NCBI GenBank assembly: GCA_023091735.1
Contig: JALKBU010001001.1
Span: 1 to 18,577 of the forward strand
Direction: 5' to 3'
Origin: Trichomonas tenax
Lineage: Eukaryota; Parabasalia; Trichomonadida; Trichomonadidae
Length of the DNA stretch: 18,577 bases
Below, one piece after another: positions 1 through 8,315 of this stretch (positions within the stretch are counted from its first letter, which is position 1; each line of letters begins with the position of its first letter). The notes under the pieces are model-generated. The model did not search any database and was not told the DNA's origin. It was given only the letters and a program-made list of their open reading frames with translations. Made by a program: the position numbers and the translations under genes.

Positions 1-126
<126 letters not shown>

Positions 127-194
127 TAGTAATTAGAACAATAAAAACAAATTAACAAACTCATAGCTAAGAGAGATAATATAGAAAAATAGTA

Positions 195-947
195 TTATGC
201 TGTGCGAACAATATTTCCATTTTGTAATACTGGATTTGGCGTCTTTGACATAGAGAAGAACTTAAGCCTATCTGTGTACGTTCTCTTATAGTTGATTAGG
301 AACAAAATTATTATCCATGGAAGAAGATTATAATATAATTGTGGTGTAATCCAATCAAAGAAGTGCCATCTGATGAAATATCCTATAATAATGCCCGACA
401 AGTGGCCAATGAAACTCGCATCAGGAACTAAGAGAGAAATAAGAATTAATTCCATGAATGGCACCCACGACCACGGAATCATGAGACCGAATAAGTTCAT
501 ATGCGACATGTAGGCTGCGATAATCGTCTGTAAACCGAATAAAACGCAAGAATATCCAACTCCATAAATCTCTGTGCCATTATTGAACTTTCTACGTATT
601 ATGGCGTCTATGAGTGGTGGGAATATAACAAGAATTGTAATCCAAATCAAAAACTGCGATATTCCTAATATTCTTTCGAGAAATCCTAAATTGTACGCAG
701 ACGAAATATTCATAATTAAGTGTAAAAACGAATAATGAGAGAAAGTAGCTGTCACTACTCGCCAGTACTGTTTTCTTACAATAATCGATTCCGAATGTGC
801 TGCAACTTCTTGAACAGGGATGTTACGAGTGTTGAGGTAGTAAAAAATGTAACAGTTTAATAACGTAATCGCTAAATTTACTGGAGCTTTGAAAACTTCG
901 AGGATAGGCGGTGTATACGACATCAATAACAATGAAATCACAAACAT
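195..947 (-). CDS. Rhomboid-family intramembrane serine protease
   Basis: This is a 250-residue polytopic membrane protein of the rhomboid (S54) family, which cuts transmembrane substrates inside the bilayer. Seen: a WR pair at 62-63, the HxxxN motif at H76-N80 (HLIMN), the catalytic serine in GYSCVLFG (S133), and the catalytic histidine in GHLSG (H182). Several further hydrophobic segments fit the usual six-helix core. Both halves of the Ser/His dyad are present, so it should be active. Rhomboids in Trichomonas have been linked to shedding of surface proteins; a similar role here is inference. The first ATG is at 947. A second Met at residue 9 (ATG at 923) begins a more hydrophilic N-terminus and has a TTTCATTG initiator-like sequence just upstream, so it could be the true start. 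The stop is followed by TACT, so there is no overlapping TAAA signal. Confidence 0.9.
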   Translation of the reverse strand: MFVISLLLMSYTPPILEVFKAPVNLAITLLNCYIFYYLNTRNIPVQEVAAHSESIIVRKQYWRVVTATFSHYSFLHLIMNISSAYNLGFLERILGISQFLIWITILVIFPPLIDAIIRRKFNNGTEIYGVGYSCVLFGLQTIIAAYMSHMNLFGLMIPWSWVPFMELILISLLVPDASFIGHLSGIIIGYFIRWHFFDWITPQLYYNLLPWIIILFLINYKRTYTDRLKFFSMSKTPNPVLQNGNIVRTA

Positions 948-1132
948 CCACTAAACGCCCAAAAGGACAATATTCCAAAGCAAAATGATTTCAACAAAAG
1001 TTTTTAACAAAAAAGTTTAAATCATCAAAAGAACAGAACAAGAATGAAAAAGTATTGTATATAAATAAGTAAAATAATGAAATTTAGTGCTCATTTGTCC
1101 ATTTATTCACAATATAATTTTTGTATTTTTAA

Positions 1133-1136
1133 TTTA
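1133..1136 (-). terminator. TAAA poly(A) signal overlapping the thioredoxin stop
   Basis: The stop codon reads TAA followed by A on the coding strand. In Trichomonas the polyadenylation signal UAAA is known to overlap stop codons. That it works here is inference. Confidence 0.4.
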
Positions 1137-1490
1137 CTGAAGCTCTTCAACATACTGAGTTAAAGCGTCAACGTTAGCGCCAACAATTGTTCTGATCTCC
1201 TTAAGCTCTGCCCCACCCTTCTTGAAGAACTTGAATTGTGGAACAACTTCAACCTTGAAGTGTTCAGCAAGATCAGCGGATTCATCGACGTTGGCTTTAA
1301 GGAATGTAACCTTTGGGTACTTGTTCGCGATGCTTGGGAGAACCTTTGAAACGTTCTTGCATGGGCCGCACCAGTCAGCGAAGAAGTCAACAACGACTAA
1401 TCCCTCTGTGCCGTCGACGAACTTCTTGAGGTCTGCCTGGTTGCCTTCGAAATGCTTGAGAGCAAAGTGTGTGAATGATGATGATAACAT
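1134..1490 (-). CDS. Thioredoxin
   Basis: A complete 118-residue single-domain thioredoxin, slightly longer than the usual ~105-110. It reduces protein disulfides with electrons from thioredoxin reductase; in trichomonads, which are microaerophiles lacking catalase, the thioredoxin-peroxiredoxin couple is a main antioxidant route (known for the group). Seen: the active site WCGPC at residues 40-44 with the following Lys, the buried Asp in VVDFF (D35), and the cis-proline in VVPQ (P84). No signal or mitochondrial-type leader is visible, so it is probably cytosolic. The coding region is less A+T-rich than its neighbours, which would fit high expression. The start at 1490 is the only in-frame ATG before the fold begins. 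The stop TAA is followed by A, giving TAAA. Confidence 0.97.
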   Translation of the reverse strand: MLSSSFTHFALKHFEGNQADLKKFVDGTEGLVVVDFFADWCGPCKNVSKVLPSIANKYPKVTFLKANVDESADLAEHFKVEVVPQFKFFKKGGAELKEIRTIVGANVDALTQYVEELQ

Positions 1491-2373
1491 CGATAAAAAT
1501 AAAAGTTGTCAAATTTCAGTTAGCTGGATAAGAATAAAATTTTTACATTCTTGGTGATTGCTGGCGTATTCCTATACAGCTGTAGATACTGAACGGAATG
1601 TGAATCAGCCCGAAGGCCGCCGATCACTTTCTGATTTTGCGAGAAATTTTCCCATTTTTAAGGATTTTCTGAAATTGACGGTAAAAACGGTTTTGGACAG
1701 TGCGTAAGTTCTAAATTCAGAAAACCCGTAATGACATATTTTTGTTCGGTTAATTATATTTTAGGGGTTTACACCACTTCATTTTTGTTCCTTTCTCTCT
1801 TTTTTTTCATGCGGCTTCAGGTATAAATTGTTTACGGTTATTGAAGCTGATGATGTCAAGAGTAATACAGCTTGTTTTTCCATGATATTTTCTTATCTTT
1901 AACAATTCTATTCTGCGATTTAAAACTGCAAATGAAATACTTTATTTATCGCAGTTTATAGTGTTTAAATTCTCATTTTTGTGAGAAATATTGAATTTGA
2001 TAATTTTGATATTATGGTTGAGTATTATGAGGGTATAAAATATCGTCTCTGCATATGATGGTTTTGATATCCTTTTGACTCTGTTATAATCATTGATTAA
2101 TTTGAAACAAAAACAAGGCGTTTTAACCTATAATATTTTATGTATATGCAACCTGTTTCAATTAAACACCCGCATTCAACCGGAAATGCTCTTTTCAATA
2201 GAATAATTGATGAAAATACATTTTATGCACATTTATCTTTTTATCTTTTGCTCATTGTTAGATCATAAACTTTTATACTTATGATTAGTTAGATTTAGCC
2301 TAAGGACTTAAATTCATTTCTATAATATGTGTCATAATAAATTTGATCATACATTTGCCATAAAAATAGTCTA
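1491..2373. other. Intergenic region between divergent thioredoxin and Pumilio genes
   Basis: About 880 bases of A+T-rich DNA with no open frame of note and no recognisable RNA gene. It must hold the upstream regions of both flanking genes, which point away from each other. A TTTGACA lies about 19 bases before the thioredoxin ATG. No transposon ends or tandem repeats were seen. Confidence 0.6.
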
Positions 2374-2394
2374 TTGGTGATAGAAAATCACCAA
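2374..2394. promoter_or_regulatory. Perfect hairpin upstream of the Pumilio gene
   Basis: TTGGTGAT, a five-base loop AGAAA, then ATCACCAA form an eight-base-pair perfect stem. It ends 46 bases before the Pumilio ATG. It could be a dyad protein-binding site or, if transcribed, a leader hairpin. Trichomonad 5' leaders are usually very short, so a DNA site is the likelier reading (inference). Confidence 0.45.
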
Positions 2395-2423
2395 AAATTA
2401 ATATATGTAAATAACAATTTGCC

Positions 2424-2433
2424 AAAAAGTGAC
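2424..2433 (+). promoter_or_regulatory. AAAAAGTGAC motif, 7 bases before the Pumilio ATG
   Basis: AAAAAGTGAC followed by AAACTAA and then ATG. The extended form CCAAAAAGTGACA also occurs just before the Met-Met start of the BspA-like relic (6166-6175, minus strand). A core-promoter or initiator-like role is inferred from the repeated position only. Confidence 0.45.
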
Positions 2434-2440
2434 AAACTAA

Positions 2441-3670
2441 ATGATTGATGATTTTTCGCATCGCCTAAACAGAAGCGTTTCAGCGACAATATCGCCGTCG
2501 AGCTTGAACAAATACAACATGAAAGTCAACCGAGGCACGACAGAAATACCCAAATACTCATGCTGCCACTTAATTTCAGTCAATTTATGGGAATCTATAA
2601 CAGGAGAGAAAGCTAATCCCGCAAGAATATCTCAGATTATTGATGCTTTACTGCCCCAAGTACCAGGAATGGCTGCAGGAACATCAGTAGCAACGCAACA
2701 ATCTCAAATGTACGTAAAAATGGCAAAAGACAGACAAGACTGCATGAGCCTTCAAGACCAAATTTCTCGAGCTTCGGCTGCAGAGCTTGAAACTATTTTC
2801 AACGCTCTTTACCCTCATATGAGCGATTTAGTCTGTGACGGTGCCGCAAACTTCGTAATTCAGAAACTTTGCGAATATCTAACACCAGAACAACAAAGCA
2901 GAATGCTTTCTTTCTTCTTAGAGGATGTACAAACGATTGTCGATCATCCAAACGGATGCCGCGTTCTTCAGAAGTTCATTGAGCAGACAACGCCACCAAA
3001 TATCGATCCAATTTTCCTTGCTTTACTTCCCAACTTTGTTGGACTTTGTAGTAGTCAAAATGGAAATCATATTGCACAGAGATTCATTCTTAAGATTCCA
3101 GACCGCGTACCACTGATTATAGAGAAGATTCGCAGCCATGTTTACGAACTTGTCATTGACAACTGGGGCTGCAGAGTCATTCAGCAGCTTTTCGACAAAC
3201 TTCCAATTCAACAGCTCGTTCCTCTTGTTGACGAAGTCCTCTGCCGCGCTGAAACACTAGCTGTGAACCAGTTCGGCAACTACGTCGTGCAAAACATCCT
3301 CAGCTCAGGAGCACCAGAACATATCGAAGCATTAATCAAAAGATTTACAGGTCACTTCTACGAATTCTCGATGCACAAATTCGCTTCCAATGTTATCGAA
3401 AAATGTATCAGAAAAGCAACATCGGCTCAACAAAATGCGATTTTCACAGAGATTATTGGTCCCGAAGATAACTACAACAAACCAAGAATATTTGAAATGG
3501 TTTCAGATCAATTCGGAAACTATGTCATACAGAGAATTATCGAGTTCGGCACTGAAAGTCAACAAAATATTATCTACACAGTCACAGATGAGAACTACAA
3601 TGCTCTAATCAAGTGCAGCTACGCGAAACACGTTATCTCTTGCCTTGTCAATCTTGGCTACGAGTTTTAA
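2441..3670 (+). CDS. Pumilio/PUF-family RNA-binding protein
   Basis: A 409-residue protein: a ~90-residue N-terminal tail, then a complete PUF domain of eight helical repeats (about 91-409). PUF proteins bind 3' UTRs and usually repress or destabilise mRNAs. The base-reading triplets are all visible, about 36 residues apart: C101/M102/Q105, N137/F138/Q141, C173/R174/Q177, N209/H210/Q213, C244/R245/Q248, N280/Y281/Q284, S316/N317/E320, N360/Y361/Q364. A ninth, cap-like segment (SYAKHVISCL) ends the fold, as in human PUM1. By the established PUF code, read antiparallel, this predicts the site UGUAUAUA. The ATG at 2441 follows an AAAAAGTGAC motif; Met27 (2519) is a weaker alternative. The stop TAA forms TAAA with the next base. 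Confidence 0.96.
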   Translation: MIDDFSHRLNRSVSATISPSSLNKYNMKVNRGTTEIPKYSCCHLISVNLWESITGEKANPARISQIIDALLPQVPGMAAGTSVATQQSQMYVKMAKDRQDCMSLQDQISRASAAELETIFNALYPHMSDLVCDGAANFVIQKLCEYLTPEQQSRMLSFFLEDVQTIVDHPNGCRVLQKFIEQTTPPNIDPIFLALLPNFVGLCSSQNGNHIAQRFILKIPDRVPLIIEKIRSHVYELVIDNWGCRVIQQLFDKLPIQQLVPLVDEVLCRAETLAVNQFGNYVVQNILSSGAPEHIEALIKRFTGHFYEFSMHKFASNVIEKCIRKATSAQQNAIFTEIIGPEDNYNKPRIFEMVSDQFGNYVIQRIIEFGTESQQNIIYTVTDENYNALIKCSYAKHVISCLVNLGYEF

Positions 3671-3671
3671 A
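3668..3671 (+). terminator. TAAA poly(A) signal overlapping the Pumilio stop
   Basis: The stop TAA plus the next A gives TAAA, the known trichomonad polyadenylation signal, in its typical stop-overlapping position. Its use here is inferred. Confidence 0.4.
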
Positions 3672-3824
3672 AATGTTTGTATTATAATACTGTAGTGTAT
3701 AGAATAAAAATTTTAATCTACCCTTCATATTCAGATATCCTATCAATGCATAAAACATAGCATATTTAATAACAGAAGAATCTTTAATAAGAAGCAATTT
3801 TGCACATTTTTCAAAAAAATTATA

Positions 3825-3938
3825 TTCTGTCATGTAAATTGAAGATTTGACTATAACATTTTGATTAGTAAAAATAATATTTTGACAAATAAATTATAAA
3901 TTTTGTTTTGTAAAGTAGAATAATTTGACGAATAAACT
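3825..3938 (+). repeat. Degenerate ~21-bp motif array, six units
   Basis: Six variants of TTTTGACATGTAAA follow one another. Their conserved G falls at 3829, 3849, 3863, 3884, 3905 and 3927, so spacings are 20, 14, 21, 21 and 22. Examples are CTGTCATGTAAATT, TTTTGACAAATAAATT and TTTGACGAATAAACT. The units are too diverged for a recent tandem duplication, yet the phase is kept. Confidence 0.6.
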
Positions 3939-4063
3939 ACTGTTATTGAAGTCTGTATCAGTGGAAGTCGCTGGCATAATGAGCTTAATTAAAATTACGA
4001 TGAAATTAGACTAACAAACTTCCATCCTCTCAAAAAGTGTTTATATATACCTCTGTAGAAGAA

Positions 4064-4123
4064 TTTTTGTCATGTAAACATAAAATTTTGTCTTATAATT
4101 CAAAAATTTTGACAAATAAACAA
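4064..4123 (+). repeat. Degenerate 21-bp motif array, three units
   Basis: Three units, TTTTTGTCATGTAAACAT, ATTTTGTCTTATAATTC and ATTTTGACAAATAAACAA, place the conserved G at 4069, 4090 and 4111, exactly 21 apart twice. This is the same family as the array at 3825 and lies about 230 bases upstream of the next gene. Confidence 0.65.
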
Positions 4124-4351
4124 TTGCTGTGGTCACTTTTTCGAAACCAATTTTAACAATCACACTAATGTTGGAGTTATTGCGAAATTACGATTTTAAC
4201 CTCTAAACACAAATTAACGTCTTTTTTTATAAAACTCTTCCAAAATGATCCTATAACATAAATTAATGCATATGCAACAACGAAATTTTCAAAATTTTAC
4301 AACTATTCAACAATGACAGATTTTTTACGTTTTTAAAACAAAACACAAAAA

Positions 4352-5179
4352 ATGACGAGAAGCAGGTCCATCACGATGAATCACTCATGTCCGTCACTCA
4401 AGCTGACAGAGACGGTTGAACCTAAGCCCATACCGTGGCTCTTCCTTGAGACTGGATATGTCCAAAAGAAAAAATCTAATACGAGAAAAATCACAGGACA
4501 AGTTTCACTACCACCAAAACATATGACTTTTGGTAGTGACCTTATATTCGCGAATACATCGGTTGCCTTCACTAAACAAGAAATGAATATTATTAATAAC
4601 GCAGAAAAGAGGCAGGAAGCTGAATTGGAGATCCAAGGTGATGTTTCTCGTGTCAATTTAGCAAAGCAATACAACGCGCAGTCTAAAATTGAATTTCAGA
4701 CATTAATGCAAAGGCAGCAAGAAGAAGCAAACCTAAGGAACAAAGCTAAGCTGTTGTTCAAGGACCCAGAAAGTGAGGAGCTAATTACTCCAAGATCAAC
4801 AATTACCGAACAATCTCTTTTCCTTGAATCCTCTCGCGCAGATTATGAAAACAAGGTGGAGCAAGACGATGAGGAATTCATGGAGAGGCTGGAAACCTTT
4901 GACAACTCTCAAATGAAGAATATGATTTTGGATTCAATTACACCTGAAGTTAAGCTTAGGGGATCGCATTTCACGAACTCCAACTTCACATTCACTAAGG
5001 ATAATGAGATTGATGAGAAAATTACGGGCGGCAGACGAAATATTCGTCGTGCCGTCTCCTCAATGGCTGATCCTAACGAGATACATGTATCCCAACAGAT
5101 TAATAAGTTCTCAGATCCAAGAGAGATGAATTATCAGTCAATTTCTCGAATGAATAAGTTTTATGGCGGAAAGTATTGA
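4352..5179 (+). CDS. Unrecognised coiled-coil protein
   Basis: A 275-residue soluble protein that I do not recognise. The N-terminal ~70 residues are Ser/Thr- and Lys-rich and include PWLFLETGYVQKKK (28-41). Residues about 75-136 are highly charged and helix-forming, rich in Gln, Glu, Lys and Arg, and are a likely coiled coil. The acidic stretch 168-182 (EQDDEEFMERL) is followed by a low-complexity, Asn/Ser-rich C-terminus ending in FYGGKY. There is no signal peptide or membrane segment. The ATG at 4352 follows an A-rich leader; Met9 (4376) is possible. An even codon pattern and a long frame in A+T-rich DNA support a real gene. A cytoskeletal or scaffold role would be a guess. Confidence 0.75.
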   Translation: MTRSRSITMNHSCPSLKLTETVEPKPIPWLFLETGYVQKKKSNTRKITGQVSLPPKHMTFGSDLIFANTSVAFTKQEMNIINNAEKRQEAELEIQGDVSRVNLAKQYNAQSKIEFQTLMQRQQEEANLRNKAKLLFKDPESEELITPRSTITEQSLFLESSRADYENKVEQDDEEFMERLETFDNSQMKNMILDSITPEVKLRGSHFTNSNFTFTKDNEIDEKITGGRRNIRRAVSSMADPNEIHVSQQINKFSDPREMNYQSISRMNKFYGGKY

Positions 5180-5389
5180 AGTTGACAGCCTTCAACTTGC
5201 TCCTTTTGTTTTTATTCATAATGTGTGAAGTATATTTTCATCATAAAATTATGTTTGTATTCTTTGGTAACTCAAGCGTACTTTTACTATGCATAGCGAT
5301 TGCAGTTGTTTTGTATAGTAATTTTAATTACCGTGATCAAATATTTGATCGAATATTCAGAAAAATTAGAATATTGCAATATCATTTTA

Positions 5390-6157
5390 TCACATAATTA
5401 AAAAGACCGAAATAATCAGAAATCTATAACAAAGCATCCCATTACAGTTGATTGTTGGGCAGATTGGAGAAGATAATGGAATAAATGCGATTTGAATGTT
5501 TTTAGGACTTCCCTCGAATAAATTTCCGTTGTCTATGGTTACTTTGTTTTGAAAATTCTGTATTTCGACATATTCCATCGCTGAGCAATAGAATATAAAG
5601 AATCTCTGGATTGTTCTGACTGTCGGTGGCAACCTTATATACTTTGTAGTGTTACTGAATCCAAATGCACCTAAGAATATGACTTCGATGCCATAAGGAA
5701 CAATTATATGTGTTTCATTCCTGTTTGGAGGCCAGTAATATAATGTTTTCATGTCTTTGGTGTAAATAACACCATTTATATCCTTATAAATTTTATTATT
5801 TGGATCAACAAATATTGATTTTATATTATATGTACGATCAAATGCTTGAGAAGGATCTATAGCTGTTACTGATGATGGAACAGTGAAGTATTCAACTTTT
5901 GTACCTTGAAAAATATTATTCCCAATTGTGATCAGACTATTATCAAATGATACATTAATTAAATTATAGCAATTTATGAATGGACTGTGAACCGTAGATG
6001 TGAATCCTTGAAATTGGAATCTTATTGCATCTGTGTTTTGATTTATTAATTCAAGAGTACTTGAGCCTGTTACAATGTATGAATTTGGTTCTTCTAATGG
6101 TGTAAAACTTGAAATTACCACCTGATCTCATAATGAAAATAATTATATGAGCATCAT
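5390..6157 (-). pseudogene. BspA-like leucine-rich repeat protein, broken at the N-terminus
   Basis: About 243 residues, open from 6127 down to the stop at 5390, match the BspA (TpLRR, LRR_5) family of trichomonad surface proteins. Repeat-like pieces include LINVSFDNSLITIGNNIF, VEYFTVPSSVTAIDP, a DPNNKIYKDINGVIY insert, and TKYIRLPPTVRTIQRFF. The last ~15 residues are hydrophobic and end at the stop, like a terminal membrane anchor or a GPI-type signal. There is no ATG at the start of the open frame. Upstream in the same frame lies Met-Met-Leu-Ile, a TAA stop (6143-6145), Leu-Phe-Ser-Leu, a TGA stop (6128-6130), then the body. This reads like a secretion signal interrupted by two stops. An AAAAAGTGAC motif sits eight bases before the first Met. 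The family is clear; that the gene is dead is likely. Confidence 0.7.
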
Positions 6158-6165
6158 GAAAATAT

Positions 6166-6175
6166 GTCACTTTTT
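6166..6175 (-). promoter_or_regulatory. AAAAAGTGAC motif before the BspA-like Met-Met
   Basis: On the minus strand CCAAAAAGTGACAT precedes the Met-Met codons of the BspA-like relic by eight bases. The 13-mer CCAAAAAGTGACA is shared with the sequence just before the Pumilio ATG. It marks Met-Met as the likely ancestral start. Confidence 0.45.
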
Positions 6176-6329
6176 GGACAACACACATTCATACAACACA
6201 CCACTGGCTATATACCAATTATATCAACAATCGAATATTTAGTTTTGATGTATAGTAATATTGATTTGAAATTATATTTAATTTCATGCTTATGCAATAT
6301 AAATTAGAAAAATAGACTCTACGCATCCT

Positions 6330-6455
6330 ATGTTTTTATGCATAAGGGTTAGAGGAGAATGCATTAAATTTTCATCATTAATTAAGAAATCATTTGATGA
6401 AACAGATGTAGAATATATTGATACAGAACATTTTGAACACTGCTATATTTACTAA
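6330..6455 (+). other. Small open frame, possible gene fragment
   Basis: An ATG-started frame of 41 codons lies alone between two minus-strand broken genes. Its middle (FDETDVEYIDTEHFEHC) is acidic and less biased than random A+T-rich reading. No family is recognised and no promoter motif is visible. It could be chance or the remnant of a decayed gene. Apart from this frame the ~300 bases between the flanking pseudogenes show nothing. Confidence 0.15.
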
Positions 6456-6473
6456 AATGTCAATATATTGTTT

Positions 6474-8029
6474 TCATTTGATTTGTTTGGAGTTTAAAAT
6501 TCCAATCATTTCTTCATTTTTGTATTTTTGTGCCAATGACATCAATGATTCGTTGTATTTAGTTGTCTGATTAATATCGCAGTTGTTGTTAATCAGTAGT
6601 TTAACGATATCATAATACTTGCATTTCATAGCAGCAAGAGCTGCATTTTGTCTGATTTTGTTGAGAGCATTGATATTGCAATTCGCTTGGATCAAAATGT
6701 TAACAATTTGTATGTTTCCTTTAATGCAGGCTGTAAGTAATGGAGTGTTTCCTTTATCATCTGGAGCTTCTATATTGCATGGATTGGTAGGATGATGAAT
6801 TAATGCATCAACAAACGCAACTTTGCCTTGTGATATTGCTTCATGCAAAACAGTTCTCTTATTAACTTTGATTTCAGTATCATATTTGTAATCAAGCAAT
6901 AAGTTGAAACATTCGAGTGTTTCCATGCCCATAGCAATTATCAGTAGCGATTGTTTCTTGTACTGCGGTGTATGGATATTTAAACCGTTCTGGAGAAGCA
7001 CTTTCGCAACATTTAACGCTCGGTTGTAAATACAAAATTCCATTAAATTCTCTTGTGATATATTAACATCGGCATATAATTATATCTGAGCAGCAGAATT
7101 GTCGCTTATTTTAATATCATTATTTGCTAAAACGTATTCCATCAAGCATCCAATACCAGAACAAGCAATAGATTTCATAATTTCAGGAATATTTCGATCA
7201 GATCCAGATTGGAATTTATATAAGAAACACTGAAAGTTAAATGAACTGCAGCAAAAGTTCCATGAAAATGTGAAATCATATTTATCAATGAAATACAAAA
7301 TCATTTGATTGTTGTGATATGCTACAGCGGAAATCATAAATTTTTGGCTTGCTTTGCATTTTTGTTCACATAAGTTGATTATTTCCAAAGAATTTCCTTT
7401 GATTGCATCGATGAATAATTTTCCATTGGAATATCATTCAAATAAAAGTATTTAAAGCATTCTACTGATCCGAATTCAGCTGCTTTCGACATTAAATGTT
7501 CTACTTCATATTTCTTGTCACTGCTATTCAGTCTTTCAATCATCATTTGCGCATTATCATTGAGAATTAGATCGTAAATGTTGTCTTTTGGAAAAATGTT
7601 AAGGACATCTTCAATGGAATAATCGATAAGTGCAATAGGTTCTCCCCATCCTGTTATGTCTCTTTTCTTAATTATGTAAGTTTTAAAATGTTTTGAATTG
7701 AATTTGAATGAAGATTTCAGATGAAAATCCCCATGATATGAATAGAGATGTTTCGCTATTGCAGCATAGTTCCTTAATTGTTTTGGTCTGTTTTCACTCG
7801 CATAGTCGATCAAATGAAGAAGAACATGTAATTCAATAAATTTTTTCTCTAAAAGATTGATAATATATTGGCATGTCTCTGTCACCTTTTCTTCTGCGAT
7901 ATTCCATATCATGTCATCGAGCTTCATTAATGTTGCAATGTCTTCATTCGGGATCGTAATCAAGTTTTCCATGAAATGATACTTTTGGGATTGCATTATT
8001 CCTATATTTGGCATCCCCCAAATAAACAT
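6474..8029 (-). pseudogene. DUF3447-type ankyrin repeat protein, one frameshift and one internal stop
   Basis: Three consecutive minus-strand frames (7379-8029, 7080-7388 and 6474-7043) form one ankyrin protein of about 515-520 residues. The start MFIWGMPNIG at 8029 leads into the helical N-terminal region usual for this trichomonad family; the last third has clear ankyrin units such as DDKGNTPLLTACIKGNIQIV and NALNKIRQNAALAAM. The first break is a one-base shift near the A4 run at 7419-7422: the downstream frame continues upstream as GKLFIDAIKGNSLEIINL, a typical family sequence. The second is a single in-frame TAA at 7080-7082, after which reading resumes in the same frame (LYADVNISQENLMEF). 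Intact members likely act as protein-binding scaffolds. Two independent lesions favour a true pseudogene over one sequencing error. Confidence 0.8.
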
Positions 8030-8315
8030 TCAATGAATTCCCTTTACAAACATAAAATATTCAATAGTTTTATCATAAACTTGAGTTTGAGCATTTTAAT
8101 TGAAAACATGCATTGTAATTGATAAATCTATGATATATATTAAATTAAAATTGTTGATTGCGGAATATAATACAAATCGTGAAATATTTAGCGAATAAGA
8201 TATAACTGCTAAAATAATATAAAATTCTCGTTTAGTACATAACATTTACAAACGATAAAATATGAATATAATATATTTTAATAAAATAAAATATATTAGT
8301 TCGAATATTGGTATC

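Larger units (their letters stand above)
3671..4351. other. Intergenic region holding two 21-bp motif arrays
   Basis: About 680 bases between two plus-strand genes, very A+T-rich, with no supported gene. It contains two phased motif arrays, listed separately. The last 35 bases before the next ATG are A-rich, and a TGACA stands about 35 bases before that ATG. AAAAAGTGAC also occurs on the minus strand at 4132-4141 with no ATG behind it. Confidence 0.6.

Noticed and set aside
1160..1557. Open frames of 77 (-) and 111 (+) codons over thioredoxin
   Set aside because: They lie in other frames of a clear thioredoxin and encode no recognisable fold.
2925..3833. Several 61-72-codon frames inside and just after the Pumilio gene
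   Set aside because: Shadows of the PUF coding frame or A+T-rich 3' flank with no motif.
5176..5397. 73-codon hydrophobic frame after the coiled-coil gene
   Set aside because: It begins with TTG; the first ATG is at 5221, leaving 58 residues. Hydrophobic reading is expected from T-rich DNA and no family fits. A frameshifted extension of the upstream gene is possible but unsupported.
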